From: Hyposmocoma kahamanoa
Lineage: Eukaryota > Arthropoda > Insecta > Lepidoptera > Cosmopterigidae
DNA length: 64,000 nt
Direction of reading: 5' to 3'
Assembly (NCBI RefSeq): GCF_003589595.1
Contig: NW_020653993.1
Location: 7,330,012 to 7,394,011, forward strand
The position numbers and the translations under genes were made by a program. The notes under the pieces are model-generated. The model saw only the letters and a list, made by a program, of their open reading frames with translations, made no database searches and was not told the origin of the DNA. Within the stretch, counting starts at the first letter, position 1. Each line of letters opens with the position of its first letter. Positions 55,461 through 64,000 of this stretch are shown piece by piece.

Positions 55461-55899
55461 AAGCGTTCTCCTTAACGACCCTCAGCCCGCGCTCTAGCGT
55501 TTTACATAGAGTTGTCACCGTTTAGAGCGTATATTTATTTTTGTATGAAAGTGATGAATTATTAAAAGTGATGGAACGAAAGTTGGTGTTTATGATGTTA
55601 GTAGTATAGTAGTATAGTCCTGCGAGATTGTTAGTATTTTATAAATAACTCAGTATACATATTCTTTTTAATGCGGTTAGTGTTATTTTTATGACTTTCA
55701 TGTGATAGAAGCATTTTGATCACATGTGGCTTTATTATATGACGACTTAAAACCTTGAGCTATAGCTTGCGTTAAAAGTGTTCTTTAAACGTATTAAATT
55801 TACGTATAAAAAGGTACATTAGTAGAGACTATTCGATTTTGAAAGCCGAGTAATAGAGTCAGTTATGACAAAAATATTCGATTACGACATAAATGGGAC

Positions 55900-56720
55900 G
55901 ATATGATAAAAGACACTTATATACTTGTTTTTTCTTTATATATTTTCAAGAACAATTATAAGGAAACCGCATAGCTACGAAAAATATCAACTTTTAACAC
56001 TTTATATAACTGTTAATATGTATATTATTTATTTATTTTATGGATATATTACAGCACAAACATAGAAACATTTGCATATAATATGTATATATCTAATATT
56101 ATGTATATACTAATGTTAATATCCTTTAATTAAAAATAATGTAATAAATTAAGGCATATATAAGTTTTTTATAAGCATATTTTTTTAGTATAACAAAATT
56201 TATTGATATGTCTATATACATAAATAGACAGACAATAAAATACATCTAAAAATCTTAATGCTACACTCATAAGAATTTAATATGTACAAAATATGAAGAA
56301 AATATTTAATGAAGAACACGTTTTCTCATTTATCAACATTAACTTTTATTTAAAAAAATGAAATATCGAACAAATGTGCATTCTGAATTAGCTATTTTTA
56401 TAACTTTTAATTATAAATTTCCATTTTCAAATAAGTATATCATGTATATTTTATCTTTCATTGGTATTAGTTGAGAAAATAAAGTATACGAACTCTATGA
56501 TGTAATATTATTACATTATAATATCGCCTAATACCTTAATAACTTAACATTACAAATATTTATAAAACAGATAATTAATTGTTATAAAACATTTTCAGAC
56601 AAGAAACTGACTATTAAAACACCTTTAGACAATTTATTAATAATACAAAACATCCTTCAAAAGATTTTTGATAATGTGAAAACTGTCATCATAGAATTTT
56701 AATACCAATACGTCAAGTAT
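55900..56720 (-). other. Likely SPR 3' UTR and downstream AT-rich DNA
   Basis: This is very AT-rich and without frames. On the minus strand, AATAAA at 56638-56633 lies about 83 bp after the stop codon and is a candidate poly(A) signal; several others follow, so the true 3' end is unresolved. Confidence 0.4.
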
Positions 56721-57269
56721 TTAAAGCACAGTTTCATTTGTGCACGTTCTAGGACCATTGACTAGAGAATATCTGCTAGATCCTCCATTTTTCCTACTAG
56801 TAACTGCTCCTCTGATAAACAACTCTTTGAAAGTCTCCCTAAACTGGCGCGACATACCGCAATAAATAGCAAAATTAATAGGATAAGAAACGATAATAAA
56901 GAAATTAGTGACCAAAATCAAAATATTAGCAATACTGTAGTCTAATATCTCTACCATAGTACTCGATATAATATGTAGTACAGTGACAACTGCTACCGGT
57001 ATTTCTACCATTAGAAAGACGGTTACAACCACTATTAACATTAGTGTTGTGCAATTCGAATCCCTAAGTCGTTTGCATTCGGATTTTCGGTTTTCTTTAA
57101 ACAGTTTTTGTCGGTTTATTTGTGCGGCTCTCATTGCTCGGAATAGCAGAACGTTGAGTACAACTAGTGATGTGCAGGGTATGAGATGTACGAATAGAAC
57201 TCGGAAACCGAAGTAGGTGATGAAGTACGCGTCTAGAGATATTGATGTCACCCAGTCTGCCATTCGAAT
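56721..57269 (-). CDS. SPR: Sex peptide receptor / myoinhibitory peptide receptor, last exon
   Basis: The minus-strand exon starts after acceptor TTTACAG at 57269 and encodes the C-terminal half of a rhodopsin-class GPCR. Counting from the first in-exon Met (57263), TM5 is at about residues 16-44 (LFVHLIPCTSLVVLNVLLFR), the third intracellular loop is 45-70 with SECKRLRDSNCTTLMLIVVV leading into TM6 (to about 98), and TM7 ends in the NPxxY-like YPINFAIY at 127-134, followed by CGMSRQFRETFKELFI. These match insect SPR closely. SPR binds myoinhibitory peptides and, in Drosophila, male sex peptide, and acts in female post-mating responses. The first Met here is internal, not the start: TM1-TM4 must be in exons to the right of the window. 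Confidence 0.93.
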   Translation of the reverse strand: MRMADWVTSISLDAYFITYFGFRVLFVHLIPCTSLVVLNVLLFRAMRAAQINRQKLFKENRKSECKRLRDSNCTTLMLIVVVTVFLMVEIPVAVVTVLHIISSTMVEILDYSIANILILVTNFFIIVSYPINFAIYCGMSRQFRETFKELFIRGAVTSRKNGGSSRYSLVNGPRTCTNETVL

Positions 57270-57420
57270 CTGTAAACAGAGTATTTATTTTATATTACAC
57301 AATAAGGTCGTTTGTGCGCAGCCTTTATATTTATTTTTAGATAGTTGTTAAAAATAATTGTAAAGAATCTTTAATCTGATATAATCATACATAAGAAAAC
57401 GCTTCTTATCTTGGTAGTAG

Positions 57421-57597
57421 TAATACGGGATAGTATTATTGCCCGTATTAGTAGTGGTAGTATCACGGATAAAAACAATTACCTACCCGTGATGCTTCTA
57501 GGTCTGTCGGTAGTTACACGGGAGGTTATTATTGCCCGTGTAACTACTAGTAGTTCCAGTAGTTCCACGGGAGATTATTATTGCCCATGGAACTACT
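57421..57597. repeat. Four successive hairpins with conserved 12-nt loops (SPR intron)
   Basis: Hairpins are 57421-57450 (9-bp stem), 57462-57493 (7 bp), 57510-57547 (13 bp) and 57558-57597 (14 bp, one mismatch on plus). Three loops are 12 nt and nearly the same (ATAGTATTATTG, AGGTTATTATTG, AGATTATTATTG), while stem sequences differ yet remain paired. In the SPR sense (minus) strand the one mismatch becomes a G-U pair. A half unit follows to about 57630. Confidence 0.75.
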
Positions 57598-57669
57598 AGT
57601 AGTTCTATTGGTAGTTCCACGGGCAACAAAGGATATATTGTTGGTGTTTTGTGGAAAGAGCGTACGTGT

Positions 57670-57830
57670 CATTACATAGATTTTTCACGGAAGCAAGTTT
57701 TAGGTTTTAATGACTGTTTTAAAATTCAATTTTGGTTAAGTTTTCATTTTAAATTTGAAAACATGATGTAAATATTATAAAACAGTAATTAGAACCTAAA
57801 ACATGATCCCCTGAAAAATCTACGAAATGC
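57670..57830. repeat. Inverted-repeat element in the SPR intron
   Basis: TAGATTTTTCACGGAAGC and AGTTTTAGGTTTTAATGACT pair with GTAATTAGAACCTAAAAC and GGGGATCATGTTTTAGG-like sequence in inverted orientation. Part of it (57795-57905) recurs inverted at 59115-59250. Confidence 0.55.
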
Positions 57831-57974
57831 AGCTTTCGTTGTCGCTTTGTTTGCTGAAGTTGTAAATAAATATTTGTAAGTTTGTATGAAGCTGTTCTTG
57901 ATAAATCCGTCGCTCCTTAGATCATTTGTCACTTACGTCATAACTCCCTGGTAAAAATAAGATTAATCAAACCA

Positions 57975-58790
57975 ATTTCCTTATACTTTAGACGTTTCCC
58001 ATTTTTTACCCCAAAGTACCCTGTTACGCACTGCGCTTGTCATTTCTAACTTACGTGGTATTATGTTTAAATTACATTCCACAATAAGAGGCCTATGATC
58101 AGACCAGTAGACATCACAAGCCACGCTTACACCGCAAACTGTACGCCACGCAGACTGTGTCACCAGGCAGTGATCCAGCCATCGCAAACTACCATTCTGC
58201 TTACTTTCAAAAGAGTGTGTGTCAGAATCTATATTTAACAATGTGGTGTAATGCACACACCCACGATTGCTCTATACAATAATTGTAAAGATCATTCCAA
58301 AACATGGTGCCTGGATGAGCATTATAATCGCTTAACATGTAAATAGCCTCTGTATTATTATTTTCCGCTATCGCACCTAGTTCGCTCAAACAATTCGTGA
58401 ACATGGGAAGGTTATAAGTTTTTCTGTAGGCATGTAAACACTGCATATAATAATATATTTATCATTAAACATAGTTGCCCTAATAGCCGTCAAGCGGTCA
58501 CTGGTACAGTTTACTACGGAAATCGATTTAAAAATTCCTTTTTTCCAGAGGATAGCCACACCTCTGTATGGCCGCTCAATTAGCGCGCCCTCAGACAGAT
58601 CGACCGCTGGCTTACCCGTGTACTCAAAATCATCACTAATTGTACCTAGCAAAGGTATAGCATACGATAGCAGCCAGGTTTCCTGGAGGGCGACTATATC
58701 TGCGTTCTTACATATTTCCCTAATATCCGCCAGTGAACGCTTAACACTTTGACAATTAAAGGATACAAATCAGGCCTTATATTGGGAGCT
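57975..58790 (-). pseudogene. LINE endonuclease domain in the SPR intron
   Basis: Minus-strand frames read NCQSVKRSLADIREICKNA, DIVALQETWLLS, SDYNAHPGTMFW and VYWSDHRPLIV, the ordered motifs (Glu, Asp-x-Asn, Ser-Asp-His) of the endonuclease-exonuclease-phosphatase domain of non-LTR elements. There are frame changes near 58400 and 58250. No reverse transcriptase follows; the fragment is cut near 57975. Confidence 0.8.
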
Positions 58791-59249
58791 TATGTTACTA
58801 CCATGTTTTTCACTATTCATCCATCCATCCATAATTGTCTCGCCCGGACTCGGTCGTTTTATTAACATTATTTAGTTGTACTCCAATAATTTACATTCCA
58901 ATTTGCATCTCTCTATCTCCTTGCATCGTTTAACTTGCATTAAGAACAATATTTAACTTCAGGATATTCCGCGGAATTCCGAGTCAATCTACTAAAAAAG
59001 AAATGCTCGAATTAAGGTGGCTTTACGATGTTCATTTAAATTCAAAGACAGTTTATTCTCAATAAGACAATTGTCTCAGAAACTTACAACTAATTTCTTA
59101 AAGTAGCAGCTATTACAATTAAGAAAAAGAACAGCTTCATACAAACTTACAAATATTTATTTACCACTTCAGCAAACAATATATCTTCGGAGTTTTTTAG
59201 AAAGGACAAAAGCTGCATTTCGTAGATTTTTCACGGAAGCATGTTTTTA

Positions 59250-59356
59250 CTCGTCCAAGGTACTTACCTTACCTATTTCTGCCGTCAAGCAGTAATGTGA
59301 GCATTAAATATACAGCGTAACGGTTTTAAAGAGTAAGGGTGCTGGTGACATCACAG
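59250..59356 (+). repeat. SINE-like family A, left part, split by a hAT element
   Basis: It runs CTCGTCCAAGGTACTTACC to GGGTGCTGGTGACATCACAG, ending with the 8-bp CATCACAG duplicated at 59834. The right part resumes at 59834. Confidence 0.85.
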
Positions 59357-59833
59357 CAGTGTTGGGCAAAATTTAATTGTTCTGGCCATTGACTTACAAA
59401 TAAATGGACGAAGGGTCTAATACAAAAACCACGAAAAAATGTCCCAAGTCAACCTATTCGAAATTTAAATTGTTATGTCATCGCAGTATCGTGCTGTCCG
59501 TAGAACAAATGAAGACTAAAGCGGAGTGTCGCGCTCTGTATACGATTTTAGCGCCTTACAAGTGCGGACACTTTTTAGCGCGGACCCGACGTCCATATAA
59601 TTGTAAGTCAATGGTTCTGGCAATTAAAGATTGACAATTGATTAATTGTCAATTGCGAAACAGCAATTAACGATTGATCAATTGTTAGTTGCGAGAACCG
59701 CAATTAATCAATTGTTAATTGCGGTTCTCGCAACGCGTCGCAATTGATTTAATTGCAATTGATTTCAATTGAATTGATTTTTTAATCTGATTGAATTATT
59801 GATTGAAATTTAATTGATTAACGCCCGACACTG
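59357..59833. mobile_element. hAT-type element, 477 bp, nested in family A
   Basis: Ends are CAGTGTTGGGC and GCCCGACACTG (10 of 11 inverted match), flanked by exact 8-bp repeats CATCACAG (59349-59356, 59834-59841). CAGTG ends with 8-bp duplications define hAT elements. No transposase; the 76-codon frame at 59404-59634 is unrecognised. Inside is an 18-bp perfect hairpin. Confidence 0.88.
59690..59732. repeat. Perfect 18-bp hairpin inside the hAT element
   Basis: TGCGAGAACCGCAATTAA and TTAATTGCGGTTCTCGCA flank the loop TCAATTG. CAATTAA/TTAATTG words cluster on both sides, probably subterminal motifs. Confidence 0.85.
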
Positions 59834-59995
59834 CATCACAGGTACACAGAACTTTCTCATATTAAGTCTTAGGGTAACGAGTGCAGTGGCAATGCCCCTC
59901 AGATCTTTGTGATTTAAAGCTCTGAGTGGCACAGCAACTGTTATGAACAGGCGAGCCGTTTACCACCAGGCGCACATTTGTTAGTCCATCAAAAG
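59834..59995 (+). repeat. SINE-like family A, right part
   Basis: After the duplicated CATCACAG it continues GTGCAGTGGCAATGCCCCTC to GTTTACCACCAGGCGCAC and fades at TTGTTAGTCCATCA. The split shows the hAT insertion is younger than this copy. Confidence 0.85.
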
Positions 59996-60154
59996 TAACT
60001 TATTTCATAGGCAAGGTAAGCCTTGAGTCTGAAACCTTGTTTTTGGCACCTTATGTGCTATGTTGATAGAGTGGATGTTACTGCACAGACATTGTAGTGA
60101 ATATTGTATGTTCTGTTGGAATACCAATTAAATCAATCAAAAAAAGTCTATAAT

Positions 60155-60262
60155 GACAAATGGGAAACGTCTAAAGTATAAGGAATTTGGTTTGATTAAT
60201 CTTATTTTTACCAGGGCGTTATGACGTAAGTGACAAATGATCTGAGGAGCGACGGATTTATC
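60155..60262 (+). repeat. Inverted match to 57898-58007
   Basis: The sequence AATGGGAAACGTCTAAAGTA through TGACGTAAGTGACAAATGAT is the inverted complement of the end of the endonuclease fragment and its flank. Two copies in opposite orientation within one intron can pair in the transcript. Confidence 0.7.
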
Positions 60263-60547
60263 AAGTCGTCGTTAAAATCCTTAATAATGCTTTAGGCAGC
60301 GTTGATTGCAAAAGCTGTTAGAATCATAAAAGTTAAATTAAGTGGAAGTTAAAGTAAAGTTAAATACGTGCGTGAATTCAATAATGTAAACAATGCTTGT
60401 TTGAAGGTCAAGATTTTGAAAGAAAAAATTGAAATGAAAAATACTTTTATCCACCCACTGTCATTTTAATTATTAATATATTATTATTATTAGTAATGTA
60501 ATATTTAGTTCGATAAATCTTTGCATTTGTAAAGTACAAATTAGTAA

Positions 60548-60640
60548 GGGTACAAATTAGTAAGTAAGGGTGAAATTACAGGCACATGGGACTTTTCAAC
60601 TTATCTCAATTTGTCTCAGGATGATGGGCGCAGAGGCTAG
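60548..60640 (+). repeat. SINE-like family A fragment
   Basis: Only the central blocks remain: GTAAGGGTGAAATTACAGGC, ACATGGGACTTTTCAAC and GATGATGGGCGCAGAG. Confidence 0.65.
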
Positions 60641-60795
60641 CTGTTCTTGACAGTCGTCTTAAGTCTCAAATTCATTTAAGGGGCAATGTATATGCTTCTA
60701 TAATAAGATTCCGATTGATATTAAAAATTTGCCATTTACGAGGATTAAGACTGTTGTGAAACAAAAACTTTATATTGACAAATGGTCAAATATCC
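60640..60795 (+). pseudogene. LINE reverse-transcriptase C-terminal fragment
   Basis: After a frame change near 60675 it reads FKGQCICFYNKIPIDIKNLP, then FTRIKTVVKQKLYIDKW. It matches the fragment at 3176-3340 and gives an unbroken version of the same tail. Confidence 0.65.
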
Positions 60796-60947
60796 GAATT
60801 AAAGAGCAAAACAGAGCACAAAAATTCTCTTTTAAAAATAGTTAAAATTAGTTACCTTGTTCGACTTACCGGAACTTGCCCTAACGACGCATAACTGAAG
60901 TATCATTAAACAATTTTAATATTCTAAAACTGGGTTATGGTTTTTTT

Positions 60948-61235
60948 ATGATATCTCAAAAAATTACTTTGGCACTTAGCCACGTTTTAGTTAACAGGCG
61001 GCAGCGTGGTAGTGACCCGTTTAGCTCTTTCAGGTATTCTCGATCTAAGAAGTTTAAATTAAATATTGTAATGATAAATGTATTCAAGTGTATATATGCA
61101 AATGAGCTAGAGTTTCTTGCTCATTCTTCTCAGGGGAATCTGCTATACGAATGAGCAGTAGAGTTTAACAAGTACGACGATTCCAAGTATAATTTGTTTA
61201 CCTATGAAATAAAGGTTATTTAACTTTGGCTTTGA
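60948..61235 (+). pseudogene. LINE 3' remnant
   Basis: The frame (60948-61154) has weak LINE-tail features (SRSKKFKLNIVMINVFKCIY), and the end ATGAAATAAAGGTTATTT resembles other LINE 3' UTR ends here. Weak call. Confidence 0.35.
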
Positions 61236-61244
61236 CTTAGAGAA

Positions 61245-61340
61245 ATGAACCTCAGATCTTTGCGATTTAAAGCTCGCTTTAAAGTGTCGCTTACCATCAG
61301 GCGCACGACTTGTTCTTCCGGTCACTTAGTATCACAAAAA
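61245..61340 (+). repeat. SINE-like family A, 3' fragment
   Basis: It runs GAACCTCAGATCTTTGCGAT, then CGCTTACCATCAGGCGCACG, to GGTCACTTAGTATCACAAAA, lacking the CACTGCAACTG block. Confidence 0.75.
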
Positions 61341-61426
61341 GAAAATTGTGAACGTGTATATGATTAATGATTTTAGAAGCAAAAATTCGTGTATTAGTTA
61401 GATATAGTGTTTTATTATATTGTATG

Positions 61427-61811
61427 CTTAGAATAATAACGCATAGAAGGATAGTTTCATACCAAACGAACTGTCACAAGTGAGGCAAAAATCAAATTCA
61501 TGTAGGCATTTTCGTGTCTTGTTGCAACGAAATTAATTTTCGGTTTTAGTGAATATTTATATAAAAATACAAGTTGAAGCGTTACTTCCTTGTGGAATGT
61601 GATGTTAGTATCTATTTTATGTTTGTCTGACGTATTTTTACACTCATTTACCGCACATTTCGTCATTTTTAGCTAAAATTCTTGATCTGTTCGCGGTGCA
61701 AGTTGACCTTGAGTACTGAAGGCCCGTCTGCTCGTGTAGGCCCTTTGGGAGCGCTTCAATTTGCCTCACTTAGCGTGTGCGGACTAGGTTTTTATGCGTT
61801 ATTATTCTAAG
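61427..61811 (-). mobile_element. Non-autonomous P-superfamily transposon, subfamily 1, copy 2
   Basis: Terminal repeats CTTAGAATAATAACGCATAG and its inverted mate bound 385 bp. The exact 8-bp direct repeats ATTGTATG flank it (61419-61426, 61812-61819). Its THAP-type exon (61666-61590) lies near one end as in 3945-5595. It lacks the 99-bp repeat array of that copy, so it better shows the bare element. Confidence 0.78.
61590..61666 (-). CDS. THAP zinc-finger first exon inside the P-type element
   Basis: The minus-strand ATG at 61666 opens MTKCAVNECKNTSDKHKI and reaches NITFHK at 61590. The frame is intact through the FHK motif. The expected donor is changed (AAGGAAGT instead of AAGTAAGT), so splicing is probably lost and the frame runs on to 61457. 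Confidence 0.5.
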
Positions 61812-61821
61812 ATTGTATGTA

Positions 61822-61940
61822 TGTTATTTCGTAAGGTATATATTATATGAGTGTTTTATTGTACTATTATGGATGTTAGTCTATAAGGTTAATTATGGGT
61901 CTTTGTAACCTGAATACAAATAAATAAATAAAAAATAAAC
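61822..61940 (+). repeat. LINE-type 3' end with (AAAT)n tail
   Basis: GGTTAATTATGGGTCTTTGT and ACCTGAATACAAATAAATAA form a LINE terminus similar in style to 19228-19293. No coding part is attached. Confidence 0.5.
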
Positions 61941-62239
61941 AGCACATTGTGTCACAAGATCGAAAAGTATGCCATCATCAATAGACGGACATTCGAATTG
62001 CTTTAATGTCCCAAACGTTTGTAATTTGCTGTTCCGCGCATATGGCATATAATATCTTACATCACACTTGTGAGAAAGTTGAAATAAGGAAAATCAGATT
62101 TAATAACGTTATCGTTTATTTATTTAATATTTACAAACTTTTAAGTATCTCTGAAATAAATCTTATATCAAGACTAAAAATATTTTTTGTGCATTAAAAC
62201 TTTTTGCTTTGGCTTTACGAATGAATTATTTTTTTATTT

Positions 62240-62496
62240 TTTATAATATCAAGTGACGGGACGAACAAGTCGTGCGCCTGATGGTTAGCCTGTCCATAAC
62301 AGTTGCAGTGCCACTCAGAGCTTTAAATCGCAAAGATCTGAGGGGTACTGCCACTGCACCCGTCACTCTGAAACATAAGTTGACAAGTCCCTTCAAAGCC
62401 CGTCACACTAATGCTGACATTACTGCTTGGCGGCTGAAATAGGTAAGGTGGCAATACTTCCCTGGACGAATTCACAAGGAGCTCCACTGCTATTAA
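62240..62496 (-). repeat. SINE-like family A, near full length, inverted
   Basis: It starts TTTATAATATCAAGTGACGG and ends AGGAGCTCCACTGCTATT. Only short deletions separate it from the consensus. Confidence 0.85.
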
Positions 62497-62559
62497 AATC
62501 TTAATTGGCAAAATCTTTTAAATTTATGCATGTCATGGTATTTACATACTCATGTATAA

Positions 62560-62940
62560 GAACACATCGACCAGATTTATGTAAAGCTAAATAGATTTGT
62601 TTACGCTCTACGAAGACTAAGGCAAACTGTCTCTCGAGACGTTAACGGCTTATCATGGCTACGTTTCGGTGGTGCTCAGATACGTCTTGTATTGCGAGGT
62701 AACTCAGTAGTTTTAAAAAGTGCGTTTAAGGTTCAGAAGAAGTGTATTCGGGCGATCTGCGGTTCGATGACAGCGGTAAACCGTTGTTCAAAAAACCTAA
62801 ACATTCTGTGTTTGCCTTGCAGGGACATTGTGTATTTGTCAAAACTTATCCACAATATTTCAAAACACGTGGTGAAATTATTCAAAGGCAAACTAGAGGT
62901 AATTTATGAATCTTTTGAACAAACCACGTTGCCATAAAGT
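62560..62940 (+). pseudogene. LINE reverse-transcriptase C-terminal fragment
   Basis: The frame reads NRFVYALRRLRQTVSRDVNG, LVLRGNSVVLKSAFKVQKKC, IRAICGSM and NILCLPCRDIVYLSKLIHN, then a stop at 62937. The pattern (ALR.LR, QKKC.R.I.G) is the C-terminal domain of CR1/Jockey-type LINE proteins. An internal deletion removes the usual YG...WG part. Confidence 0.65.
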
Positions 62941-63285
62941 CATTTATAAATAAAACTGTTTCAACACGTGTATAATTTTTTCCACAATTTACTAAATGAA
63001 ATTAAATTGTTACAAGGACATACTTTTATATTACAACTGACAAAATGGCTTATGACACATTGCTTCTGTAGTAATAAAGAATATCTAGAATTTTAATAAA
63101 CAAATTTACATTAATTAGCGCAATTAACATTAGAGACCCAATATGAAATGCTATTAATATTTCCACATCTGCTTGCAGGTTGAATACAATGTACCTAATT
63201 TTATTTAAAACATTTATCATTACTGTATTCTGGCAAGTAAACGTATTCTATTCTATACTATAATAGTAGTTTATGTGACTGTTAC

Positions 63286-63388
63286 ACAATGAAAGCCAGT
63301 AAAATACGAGTGTGGGTTTATGCGATAAACGAGCCGACAGGCGAGTTTCATAAAAACATCTCACGAGTATTTTAATGCCTCATTATGT
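63286..63388. repeat. Short inverted-repeat element
   Basis: AATGAAAGCCAGTAAAATAC pairs loosely with GAGTATTTTAATGCCTCATT. The centre has GAGCCGACAGGCGAG, like 27315-27402. Confidence 0.45.
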
Positions 63389-64000
63389 ACAGTTAAATAC
63401 ACTGCTTTATCTATAAATATATTATAAGCTCTCTATGACGTGTTCATGAACCGCATGTTACGACTGGCGAAATGGCGACAAATAAAAACTTTTCTCACGC
63501 ATGTCACACAACCGTAGTTTTTATTTTTAATTCATAGACAAACTAGAATCGGCCCGAACTATCATGTCGTTCGATATCAATTAACGTGTATAATTGTCAA
63601 AATCGTTTGCTATTGACATTTCATTTCGAATAAAACTTTATCTCGACTGATATTAGAATTGAGGTCTAATCAAATTGTTTTGTTTTCTAGAGATGTTCAA
63701 AATTTGAATGTCATAATAAAATCGAATTCGATGTTATTATGAAGCAATGCTAACATTTTCACAGATAAGAAATATGTTCTAACAAAACAGTTTATTTTTA
63801 GTAGCTTTAAGCTGGTCGTAATTTGCGGTTTTTGAACACATTAGAGTGTTTATTATGTGTGTGTAGATAAAAATTATAAATTAAATCAGCTGAATGTTTA
63901 GTTTTTATAAATGAATTTAAAAAGTCGCCTGTAATTTAGGGTCGCCGCGCGAATTTGGCGCCGTATACGGTTGAGGCTCCCGCGCTCTGAGCTGGCGGCG
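63389..64000. other. SPR intron; GC-rich edge at 63937-64000
   Basis: Most is AT-rich and unassigned. The last 64 bp (GGGTCGCCGCGCGAATTTGG onwards) are abruptly GC- and CpG-rich and could be the edge of an exon, promoter or GC-rich repeat beyond the window. Confidence 0.3.

Noticed and set aside
1..64000. CRISPR arrays, operons, bacterial ribosome binding sites
   Set aside because: None present; spliced genes and retroelements show that this is a eukaryotic nuclear sequence.

Overview
The window is eukaryotic nuclear DNA from an insect, most probably a moth or butterfly (Lepidoptera). The grounds are AT-rich non-coding DNA, genes split by GT-AG introns, a recognisable insect sex peptide receptor exon, and many repeats typical of lepidopteran genomes (a tRNA-headed SINE, RTE-type LINE 3' ends, hAT and P-type miniature elements). 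One run of 10 Ns (5196-5205) marks an assembly gap. I could not name the species.

Host genes are few. (1) 405-716, minus strand: first coding exon of an unrecognised gene that continues left of the window. (2) 7317-12935, plus strand: a complete four-exon gene for the ribosome-biogenesis protein NIP7 (180 aa, apparently intact); its introns 2 and 3 are packed with repeats. (3) 56721-57269, minus strand: last coding exon of the sex peptide / myoinhibitory peptide receptor (SPR), with its upstream exons beyond the right edge, so about 57270-64000 is SPR intron. (4) 36914-37265, minus strand: a broken gene-like open frame of unknown identity. Nothing suggests that these genes act together.

The rest is mobile DNA. 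The commonest repeat (called family A here, about 300 bp, SINE-like) has about 22 copies or fragments. Family C is a tRNA-headed SINE with five copies. LINE material includes a 4.8-kb nearly full-length but decayed element with a PHD-finger ORF1 (44392-49218), several RTE-like 3' ends, an endonuclease domain inside the SPR intron, and an ORF1-only LINE split by a Ty3/Gypsy-like LTR element. That LTR element (17283-19227) has matching LTRs, a 5-bp target duplication, and an inverted pol segment with a short hairpin at each inversion junction.

The most interesting DNA transposons are four short elements of two terminal-repeat families (3945-5595 and 61427-61811; 43611-44122 and 52520-53036). 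Each has an 8-bp target duplication (three exact, one 7 of 8) and a trace of a THAP-type zinc-finger first exon, which points to non-autonomous P-element-superfamily transposons. Other highlights are a series of hairpins with conserved 12-nt loops and co-varying stems in the SPR intron (57421-57597), a hAT element nested in a family A copy (59357-59833), and a perfect 30-bp inverted repeat (24484-24553).
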